Positions 13,501-23,707 of a DNA stretch of 64,000 bases are shown here, piece after piece. The stretch is from the NCBI GenBank assembly GCA_030267565.1, contig BRXU01000019.1:112501-176500 (forward strand), in the 5' to 3' direction. A program made the translations under genes and the position numbers. Source of the DNA: Pleodorina starrii. Taxonomy: Eukaryota > Chlorophyta > Chlorophyceae > Chlamydomonadales > Volvocaceae. Each line of letters opens with the position of its first letter. Position 1 is the first letter of the stretch. The notes below the pieces were generated by a model. The model was not told the DNA's origin, searched no databases, and saw nothing but the letters and a program-made list of their open reading frames with translations.

Positions 13501-16490
13501 GGTGACGGTGATGATGTTGACGACGCCGCTGGCGGCCTCCGTGTCTTGGACTTGGCGGCGGCGAGCGAGAGCGAGCGGCGGTCGTACAGCGGCGGCGGGG
13601 CCGTCACGCGCCACCACCGGCGGCAGTCTGCAGGACGGCCGCCGGGGCTCCCGCCTCGATGGGCTCGTCCAGTGCCGTACCGATGAGGCAGGGAGGACGG
13701 AAGGGGTGTGGCTGCGATGTCGAGGACACAGCCAAGGGAAGGCACGGGGCGGGGGGTTCGTGCAGGTCAGCGGCGGTGCATATCCGTCAGGTGTTGGCGT
13801 GGCTTGCTCCAATAAGCAACCGGGGGTTGCTACGATACTGCAGTGCAGATCAGTCGTCGCGGGCAGCCATCGAGGTAGCGGAAAGCGAGCGGAGTGCCAT
13901 CTGACGCCAAAGCTGCACCACCGCCGCGTTTCCCAGCATCACCAGGACATTTCGCAACCCCCACACACATACATCAGCCCCAGGCAGCTCGCCATCCAGA
14001 GGAGCAGGAGAAACGCGGGGCAATGAGTGCCACCGCTTCCGGACGGCAATACCGGCTCTACGGCACCTGCACTCCTTAATGAACGGCGCAAATAAGGCGG
14101 CTACAATGACCCTTAACGCGGTGTGTTGCCTGAAGACCAGCTTGCTCTGACCGTCTCCACCCCCGCCGCAGTGCTTATTATCCCAACTTACCCCAGCCAC
14201 CTTCCAACCGCTGGTCGGCGCAGCGAGCCTGAACCCGTGCCCATGGCGTATCCGCTCCCCTTCGGCCTCATGGCCACAGCAGGGTTCCCTCCTCGCACCC
14301 TGCCACAGCAGCCGCCGGCCTCCGGCCTCCGGCGGCGACGGCGGCGAGGGGCTGGGCGGCTCCGGCGACGGCGGCGCGTTCGCCGTCGCCGCCATCTCCG
14401 CCCTGCTGCCGTAAAACCACAGCGGAGGTCCAACCGCGGTCTCCTCGTGTAACCATGCGTGAGCTCCTCGCGTGGGGGCCAGGGCAGGGAAGGGGGGCAT
14501 CCAACACGGGGTCAAGGACAAGATTGAGGGGTCAGGGGGAAATAGGAGACGACCTAACTCCACCCAGCACTTGAGCCAACCCCCCTGCATCCCGCCATCA
14601 CCACGCCTCGGCAACAGAGGTACGGCAGGCGGTACGTGCATGCCGCGACACAGCCTGCGACTAGCACAGCACGCCTAGGGGAAACACAAATGCCTCCCGA
14701 GCCCCCCACCCGACAACGCTAGAAAGCATGCAGCAAGCTGACAGCCGGTGCCCAACCCCCAGGACCTGGACACATGCACGGGAGGGCCGCCATGTGCTAC
14801 AGCGGGGAGTCAACCGCAGGGGAGGAGAGCGTCAAGGAAACCCCATCGTTCAGCACAGGATCTGCCCACCATCCGACTGGCCTCCACATTCTTCGGTCTG
14901 GTGGGGGGGCTTAGAAGCCCGCCTCCCCGAGGCTTTGGCGCGCACATGCTGCACCGTCCGCCTCTGCCAGCCGGCATAATATACCCACCCCGAACCCAAA
15001 AGGGTTTATTGGGCATTTCAAGTCTCATTCATAACCCCTCAGCCCCAGCCGGATGGTGCCCCTCCCCAATTCGGTTAGACACCCCCAATTTAGAGGATTT
15101 CTTCGGTCTGGTGGGGGCCATTAGAGGCGCACTTCCCCGAGGCTTTGGCGCGCACATGCTGCACCGTCTGCCTGTGCCAGCCGGCATTATATACCCACCC
15201 CGAACCCAAAAGGGTTTATTGGGCATTTCCTCGTCGTTTGTAACCCCTCAGTCCCCTATGCCGCTACATCAATGGGGGGGTGTTCAGAAACACAAAGGGT
15301 GCAGGTCGGCACTTGCGGTCTGCTTTTTCGGTCTGCTGGCTGCCACTTGTCAAGTCGTTCATTCCAGTGCCAAACCCGCACCCCCCTTCCCCCCATTGAT
15401 CCAGCGGGGCAGGCTCCTGTGCTGAACAATGGCATTTCCTACACACTCTCCTCACCCCGCAGCAGTCCCCCTGCCGCTGCAAACAGCCGCCCTCGATACC
15501 ACACACGTGACCAGGGCCCAGACGTGGACCCCAGTCGCCAGCCCGCCACAAACCCTCCAGCCACGCCGGCTGGGAGCCCCGGGGGACATCTATGTTCCCC
15601 CAAACACGCGCCATGCTGTCACACACTGCGCCGACGCACGCACTAACCGACCTACCGTACCCGTCAACCGCCACGGTCGCCGTAACCCCGCTGACGTGCG
15701 CCATCCGCCTTCCAACCGCGGGTCGCTTCGGCGTTGGACGGAGTAAAAGCCGCGGCGGTTACGCAAGCCCCCGCTCCGGATCTAGTACAAATTGGGGTCA
15801 TTGCGTATGACGTGCGTACCTGAGGGCATCCCGTGGGGCCTCCAGGGCTGATGGGCCCGCGAGAACTGCGAACGAGGGCTCCTGCTCCTGCTGCCGCTGC
15901 GGCTCGCAGATCAGGGGGGTGCGGAGCCGGATCTGAGGCCGGGGCGGGCGGTGCTGCTGCCCGCGTGCGCGAGCTTCGGGTCGCCAGTCGGCCTTGCTGC
16001 GCTGCGGCTGTGGCAACGGCAAGGAGGCGACGGCGAGGAGGTTGACGGCGAGGAGGCGACGGCAGTGCTGGTGACGGCGAGGAGGTGACGGACATGAGGC
16101 GACGGCAGTGCCGGTGACGGCGAGGTGACGGCAGTGCAGGTGACGGTGAGGAGGTTGACGGCGAGGAGGCGACGGCAGTACCGGTGACGGCGAGGAGGTG
16201 ACGGCCATGAGGCGACGGCAGTGCCGGTGACGGCGAGGTGACTGCAGTGCAGGTGACGGGGAGGAGGTTGACGGCGAGGAGGCGACGGCGAAAAGTGACG
16301 GCAATGCATGTGACGGCGAGGAGGTTGACGGCGAGGAGGTGACGGCAGTACCGGTGACGGCGAGGAGGTTGACGGCGAAAAGTGACGGCAGTGCAGGACT
16401 GCAGGTGACGGTGAGGAGGTTGAAGGCGAGGAGGCGACGGCAGTACCGGTGACGGCGAGGAGGTGACGGCCATGAGGCGACGGCAGTGCC
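13501..16490. repeat. satellite unit 2 (type B, 2,990 bp)
   Basis: Second unit. It has B-type positions shared with unit 4 (T at 13,939 and 14,126, and the CCCGCA variant near 15,375). Its terminal minisatellite (about 16,018-16,490) is 170 bases longer than in units 1 and 3, which accounts for the whole length difference. It also has a private CACAAAGGG variant near 15,291. Confidence 0.95.
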
Positions 16491-19310
16491 GGTGACGGTG
16501 ATGATGTTGACGACGCCGCTGGCGGCCTCCGTGTCTTGGACTTGGCGGCGGCGAGTGAGAGCGAGCGGCGGTCGTACAGCGGCGGCGGGGCCGTCACGCG
16601 CCACCACCGGCGGCAGTCTGCAGGACGGCCGCCGGGGCTCCCGCCTCGATGGGCTCGTCCAGTGCCGTACCGATGAGGCAGGGAGGACGGAAGGGGTGTG
16701 GCTGCGATGTCGAGGACACAGCCAAGGGAAGGCACGGGGCGGGGGGTTCGTGCAGGTCAGCGGCGGTGCATATCCGTCAGGTGTTGGCGTGGCTTGCTCC
16801 AATAAGCAACCGGGGGTTGCTACGATACTGCAGTGCAGATCAGTCGTCGCGGGCAGCCATCGAGGTAGCGGAAAGCGAGCGGAGTGCCATCTGACGCCAA
16901 AGCTGCACCACCGCCGCGTTTCCCAGCAGCACCAGGACATTTCGCAACCCCCACACACATACATCAGCCCCAGGCAGCTCGCCATCCAGAGGAGCAGGAG
17001 AAACGCGGGGCAATGAGTGCCACCGCTTCCGGACGGCAATACCGGCTCTACGGCACCTGCACTCCTTAATGAACGGCGCAAATAAGGCGGCTACAATGAC
17101 CCTTAACGCGGTGTGGTGCCTGAAGACCAGCTTGCTCTGACCGTCTCCACCCCCGCCGCAGTGCTTATTATCCCAACTTACCCCAGCCACCTTCCAACCG
17201 CTGGTCGGCGCAGCGAGCCTGAACCCGTGCCCATGGCGTATCCGCTCCCCTTCGGCCTCATGGCCACAGCAGGGTTCCCTCCTCGCACCCTGCCACAGCA
17301 GCCGCCGGCCTCCGGCCTCCGGCGGCGACGGCGGCGAGGGGCTGGGCGGCTCCGGCGACGGCGGCGCGTTCGCCGTCGCCGCCATCTCCGCCCTGCTGCC
17401 GTAAAACCACAGCGGAGGTCCAACCGCGGTCTCCTCGTGTAACCATGCGTGAGCTCCTCGCGTGGGGGCCAGGGCAGGGAAGGGGGGCATCCAACACGGG
17501 GTCAAGGACAAGATTGAGGGGTCAGGGGGAAATAGGAGACGACCTAACTCCACCCAGCACTTGAGCCAACCCCCCTGCATCCCGCCATCACCACGCCTCG
17601 GCAACAGAGGTACGGCAGGCGGTACGTGCATGCCGCGACACAGCCTGCGACTAGCACAGCACGCCTAGGGGAAACACAAATGCCTCCCGAGCCCCCCACC
17701 CGACAACGCTAGAAAGCATGCAGCAAGCTGACAGCCGGTGCCCAACCCCCAGGACCTGGACACATGCACGGGAGGGCCGCCATGTGCTACAGCGGGGAGT
17801 CAACCGCAGGGGAGGAGAGCGTCAAGGAAACCCCATCGTTCAGCACAGGATCTGCCCACCATCCGACTGGCCTCCACATTCTTCGGTCTGGTGGGGGGGC
17901 TTAGAAGCCCGCCTCCCCGAGGCTTTGGCGCGCACATGCTGCACCGTCCGCCTCTGCCAGCCGGCATAATATACCCACCCCGAACCCAAAAGGGTTTATT
18001 GGGCATTTCAAGTCTCATTCATAACCCCTCAGCCCCAGCCGGATGGTGCCCCTCCCCAATTCGGTTAGACACCCCCAATTTAGAGGATTTCTTCGGTCTG
18101 GTGGGGGCCATTAGAGGCGCACTTCCCCGAGGCTTTGGCGCGCACATGCTGCACCGTCTGCCTGTGCCAGCCGGCATTATATACCCACCCCGAACCCAAA
18201 AGGGTTTATTGGGCATTTCCTCGTCGTTTGTAACCCCTCAGTCCCCTATGCCGCTACATCAATGGGGGGGTGTTCAGAAACACGAAGGGTGCAGGTCGGC
18301 ACTTGCGGTCTGCTTTTTCGGTCTGCTGGCTGCCACTTGTCAAGTCGTTCATTCCAGTGCCAAACCTGTACCCCCCTTCCCCCCATTGATCCAGCGGGGC
18401 AGGCTCCTGTGCTGAACAATGGCATTTCCTACACACTCTCCTCACCCCGCAGCAGTCCCCCTGCCGCTGCAAACAGCCGCCCTCGATACCACACACGTGA
18501 CCAGGGCCCAGACGTGGACCCCAGTCGCCAGCCCGCCACAAACCCTCCAGCCACGCCGGCTGGGAGCCCCGGGGGACATCTATGTTCCCCCAAACACGCG
18601 CCATGCTGTCACACACTGCGCCGACGCACGCACTAACCGACCTACCGTACCCGTCAACCGCCACGGTCGCCGTAACCCCGCTGACGTGCGCCATCCGCCT
18701 TCCAACCGCGGGTCGCTTCGGCGTTGGACGGAGTAAAAGCCGCGGCGGTTACGCAAGCCCCCGCTCCGGATCTAGTACAAATTGGGGTCATTGCGTATGA
18801 CGTGCGTACCTGAGGGCATCCCGTGGGGCCTCCAGGGCTGATGGGCCCGCGAGAACTGCGAACGAGGGCTCCTGCTCCTGCTGCCGCTGCGGCTCGCAGA
18901 TCAGGGGGGTGCGGAGCCGGATCTGAGGCCGGGGCGGGCGGTGCTGCTGCCCGCGTGCGCGAGCTTCGGGTCGCCAGTCGGCCTTGCTGCGCTGCGGCTG
19001 TGGCAACGGCAAGGAGGCGACGGCGAGGAGGTTGACGGCGAGGAGGCGACGGCAGTGCTGGTGACGGCGAGGAGGTGACGGACATGAGGCGACGGCAGTG
19101 CCGGTGACGGCGAGGTGACGGCAGTGCAGGTGACGGTGAGGAGGTTGACGGCGAGGAGGTGACGGCAGTACCGGTGACGGCGAGGAGGTTGACGGCGAAA
19201 AGTGACGGCAGTGCAGGACTGCAGGTGACGGTGAGGAGGTTGAAGGCGAGGAGGCGACGGCAGTACCGGTGACGGCGAGGAGGTGACGGCCATGAGGCGA
19301 CGGCAGTGCC
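16491..19310. repeat. satellite unit 3 (type A, 2,820 bp)
   Basis: Third unit, the same length as unit 1 and sharing its A-type positions (G at 16,929 and 17,116). A private GCGAGTGAGA variant occurs near 16,553. Its start lies exactly 5,810 bases after that of unit 1. Confidence 0.95.
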
Positions 19311-21634
19311 GGTGACGGTGATGATGTTGACGACGCCGCTGGCGGCCTCCGTGTCTTGGACTTGGCGGCGGCGAGCGAGAGCGAGCGGCGGTCGTACAGC
19401 GGCGGCGGGGCCGTCACGCGCCACCACCGGCGGCAGTCTGCAGGACGGCCGCCGGGGCTCCCGCCTCGATGGGCTCGTCCAGTGCCGTACCGATGAGGCA
19501 GGGAGGACGGAAGGGGTGTGGCTGCGATGTCGAGGACACAGCCAAGGGAAGGCACGGGGCGGGGGGTTCGTGCAGGTCAGCGGCGGTGCATATCCGTCAG
19601 GTGTTGGCGTGGCTTGCTCCAATAAGCAACCGGGGGTTGCTACGATACTGCAGTGCAGATCAGTCGTCGCGGGCAGCCATCGAGGTAGCGGAAAGCGAGC
19701 GGAGTGCCATCTGACGCCAAAGCTGCACCACCGCCGCGTTTCCCAGCATCACCAGGACATTTCGCAACCCCCACACACATACATCAGCCCCAGGCAGCTC
19801 GCCATCCAGAGGAGCAGGAGAAACGCGGGGCAATGAGTGCCACCGCTTCCGGACGGCAATACCGGCTCTACGGCACCTGCACTCCTTAATGAACGGCGCA
19901 AATAAGGCGGCTACAATGACCCTTAACGCGGTGTGTTGCCTGAAGACCAGCTTGCTCTGACCGTCTCCACCCCCGCCGCAGTGCTTATTATCCCAACTTA
20001 CCCCAGCCACCTTCCAACCGCTGGTCGGCGCAGCGAGCCTGAACCCGTGCCCATGGCGTATCCGCTCCCCTTCGGCCTCATGGCCACAGCAGGGTTCCCT
20101 CCTCGCACCCTGCCACAGCAGCCGCCGGCCTCCGGCCTCCGGCGGCGACGGCGGCGAGGGGCTGGGCGGCTCCGGCGACGGCGGCGCGTTCGCCGTCGCC
20201 GCCATCTCCGCCCTGCTGCCGTAAAACCACAGCGGAGGTCCAACCGCGGTCTCCTCGTGTAACCATGCGTGAGCTCCTCGCGTGGGGGCCAGGGCAGGGA
20301 AGGGGGGCATCCAACACGGGGTCAAGGACAAGATTGAGGGGTCAGGGGGAAATAGGAGACGACCTAACTCCACCCAGCACTTGAGCCAACCCCCCTGCAT
20401 CCCGCCATCACCACGCCTCGGCAACAGAGGTACGGCAGGCGGTACGTGCATGCCGCGACACAGCCTGCGACTAGCACAGCACGCCTAGGGGAAACACAAA
20501 TGCCTCCCGAGCCCCCCACCCGACAACGCTAGAAAGCATGCAGCAAGCTGACAGCCGGTGCCCAACCCCCAGGACCTGGACACATGCACGGGAGGGCCGC
20601 CATGTGCTACAGCGGGGAGTCAACCGCAGGGGAGGAGAGCGTCAAGGAAACCCCATCGTTCAGCACAGGATCTGCCCACCATCCGACTGGCCTCCACATT
20701 CTTCGGTCTGGTGGGGGGGCTTAGAAGCCCGCCTCCCCGAGGCTTTGGCGCGCACATGCTGCACCGTCCGCCTCTGCCAGCCGGCATAATATACCCACCC
20801 CGAACCCAAAAGGGTTTATTGGGCATTTCAAGTCTCATTCATAACCCCTCAGCCCCAGCCGGATGGTGCCCCTCCCCAATTCGGTTAGACACCCCCAATT
20901 TAGAGGATTTCTTCGGTCTGGTGGGGGCCATTAGAGGCGCACTTCCCCGAGGCTTTGGCGCGCACATGCTGCACCGTCTGCCTGTGCCAGCCGGCATTAT
21001 ATACCCACCCCGAACCCAAAAGGGTTTATTGGGCATTTCCTCGTCGTTTGTAACCCCTCAGTCCCCTATGCCGCTACATCAATGGGGGGGGTGTTCAGAA
21101 ACACGAAGGGTGCAGGTCGGCACTTGCGGTCTGCTTTTTCGGTCTGCTGGCTGCCACTTGTCAAGTCGTTCATTCCAGTGCCAAACCCGCACCCCCCTTC
21201 CCCCCATTGATCCAGCGGGGCAGGCTCCTGTGCTGAACAATGGCATTTCCTACACACTCTCCTCACCCCGCAGCAGTCCCCCTGCCGCTGCAAACAGCCG
21301 CCCTCGATACCACACACGTGACCAGGGCCCAGACGTGGACCCCAGTCGCCAGCCCGCCACAAACCCTCCAGCCACGCCGGCTGGGAGCCCCGGGGGACAT
21401 CTATGTTCCCCCAAACACGCGCCATGCTGTCACACACTGCGCCGACGCACGCACTAACCGACCTACCGTACCCGTCAACCGCCACGGTCGCCGTAACCCC
21501 GCTGACGTGCGCCATCCGCCTTCCAACCGCGGGTCGCTTCGGTGTTGGACGGAGTAAAAGCCGCGGCGGTTACGCGAGCCCCCGCTCCGGATCTAGTACA
21601 AATTGGGGTCATTGCGTATGACGTGCGTACCTGG
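19311..21634. repeat. satellite unit 4 (type B, truncated)
   Basis: Fourth unit with B-type positions (T at 19,749 and 19,936). Its start lies exactly 5,810 bases after that of unit 2. It has one extra G in the G-run near 21,085. Similarity to the other units stops abruptly after GTGCGTACCTG at 21,634. The last few hundred bases and the terminal minisatellite are missing and replaced by unrelated sequence. Confidence 0.94.
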
Positions 21635-22486
21635 CGGCGATGCGGCGGGTGATGCGGCGGGGGCCTGCAAATGTCTTGGACAGCGAGCGGTAGCTGGTAG
21701 GTAGTGTTGCGCAAGTCTCTGGCGTTGCAGGAGGGGTTGCCTCGTGGGTTGTCGCCGAGCGGGTACAGGTGTATAGAGGTGTCGGTCTGCGGGGAAAAGC
21801 ACGACACGAAGGTGGGGAAGAACAGCGGCGACTGGTGAGGGGCAGCAGGCCACACAAGAGAAGTGGAGGAGTTGTGCATGAGCTTGGGTGTGCTCGGACC
21901 GAGTAATGATGCAGCTGCTCAACCCAGCTCAACAAAAGCATGCATGTTTGGTTGGCAGTAGCCGTTCACCGTAGCCGTTCACCGTAGCCGTTCAGAAGGC
22001 TCGCTGGGTGCATGTATCGTGATTTATGACCATTTGACAAGGGATGGGTAAACCGCGAATAGACCTGTGGAAGCACGCTTCGCTTTTTGGGTGACAGCTG
22101 CAGAACGTGTCCCGCTTCCGCGCCCCTCAACATGCCCTAGCCGATATTGCATTCATGTCAATGCTTGCAGTATTAACAGGAACCTTAAGCGGCCTCCTTG
22201 AATCAGCCACAGCACGGAAAACAACGACAGATGCTTCATCCCCGTTGCTTGCCCATACTCTTGCACATGTCGAGCTTGACCCATAACCACCTTGGCGTGG
22301 CGAGCCACCTCCTTCCAACAGCTGTAGTTGTAGCCGCGCAGGATCTGCGTCTGTGAGGATGATGCGGAGGATGTTGCACTTGCCACCACGCCCGAGCCTG
22401 TATCGGCAGCGAAGCATCGATGAATTTCCATTGAATTTCCAGCAATTAAATGCGGGTGTTGATTAACGTGCCTGCAGGCGCCCGTT
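21635..22486. other. unique flank of the satellite array
   Basis: Ordinary-complexity sequence after the truncated fourth unit. The minus strand has coding-like frames at 21,630-21,880 (ending at a GT splice-donor-like site exactly at the satellite junction) and at about 22,153-22,480 (containing GYNYSCWKEVARHAKVVMGQ). I could not assign either. CGTAGCCGTTCACC is tandemly repeated near 21,960. Confidence 0.45.
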
Positions 22487-23072
22487 GGAAACGCGCAGCT
22501 GACTCCGGGCCAATTTGCGTTGCGCTGATTCCTAGCGTTCCAAACAGCCTTCAAACTCGATAGTTAGGCCTTCCAGAGGGCTTCCGTGATTAAGAGAGGA
22601 GTTAACTCCATATGGATTTGGGACACGGTATGTCTGAGTCGGACGTATGATATCGACCTGGCAGCTATATTTGCATCATGCGCGAGCAGTAATTAGCAAA
22701 GAGGAAACTATATTACAGCAGTAGCTGGATAGGGTCCTGGGACGCGGCCTCGCCTAAACCTCGCCGGAAACCAGCAGCATAAGGCCCCACGGCACCAACC
22801 ACTTCGGTTTGTGCTGAGTTCCGGACTCTATTCAGCTACTGCTGTAATAGAATTTTCTCTTTGCTAACTACTGCTCGCACATGATGCAAATGTAGCCGCC
22901 ATTTCAGTATCATACGTCCGACTCAGACTTATCGTGTCCCAATTCCATATGGAGTTCTCTTCTCTTAATCACGGCAAGCCCTCTGGAAGGCCTAACTATC
23001 GAGTTTAAAGGCTGTTTGGAACGCTAGGAATCAGCGCAACGCAAATTGGCCCGGAGTCAGCTGCGCGTTTCC
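22487..23072. mobile_element. 586-bp fold-back (MITE-like) element
   Basis: Two long inverted arms, 22,487-22,737 and 22,823-23,072 (about 250 bases each), flank an 85-base loop. The outer ends read GGAAACGCGCAGCTGACTCC and its reverse complement, and the arms match along their length with scattered substitutions and small indels. Nothing inside looks like a transposase, so it would be non-autonomous. I do not see a clear target-site duplication immediately outside the arms, so the true ends may differ by a few bases or the element may be degenerate. Superfamily not assigned. Confidence 0.88.
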
Positions 23073-23190
23073 GGCCGCCCAGCCCCTCGCCGCCGTCGCC
23101 TGCGCGGCCAAGCTCCTCGCCGCCGTCGCCTGCGCAGCCCAGCCCCATGCAGCCGTCATCGGAGCCGCCCAGCCCCTCGCCGCAGTTGCC
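23073..23190 (+). repeat. degenerate ~27-bp tandem repeat
   Basis: Four degenerate copies of a motif like GCCCAGCCCCTCGCCGCCGT abut the right arm of the fold-back element. One plus-strand frame reads Pro/Ser-rich, which resembles the hydroxyproline-rich repeats of algal wall proteins, but no gene model could be built. Confidence 0.6.
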
Positions 23191-23510
23191 TGCGTCGGCG
23201 GTGGTAGTCCACGCTAAATACGCACGGGAGGCATGTGACGCCGGGGCCCTGCCCGCACTGCAGCCCCTTTTTGGCAACACCCCCGCCGGTCCGTCTTCCC
23301 TGCGCTGCGCTATGGTTGCTGGCACCGGTAGGGGGTTATGACACCAGCGCCGTCGCCACCGCCGCCACCGCTGTCTGGGCAGCGCTGCTGGCCAGCGACA
23401 GCGACAGCCCCTGGCGGACCGGGCTGCGGCCCATGGAGCATTGTAACGTAAGCGGGGAGATGGGGAGATGGGTGTTTGGGGTGTTGTGGGGGAAGGCGCC
23501 GGCACGGAAT

Positions 23511-23707
23511 GGAGCGGAGCAGAGCGGAGCAGAGCGGAGCAGAGCGGAGCAGAGCGGAGCAGAGCGGAGCAGAGCGGAGCAGAGCGGAGCAGAGCGGAGC
23601 AGAGCGGAGCAGAGCGGAGCAGAGCGGAGCAGAGCGGAGCAGAGCGGAGCAGAGCGGAGCAGAGCGGAGCAGAGCGGAGCAGAGCGGAGCAGAGCGGAGC
23701 AGAGCGG
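23511..23707. repeat. near-perfect 10-bp tandem array (AGAGCGGAGC)n
   Basis: About 19-20 copies of a decamer with essentially no variation, which points to very recent expansion. Because 10 is not a multiple of 3, every frame cycles through the same 30-base, 10-codon period; all three frames on each strand stay open. Confidence 0.97.
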
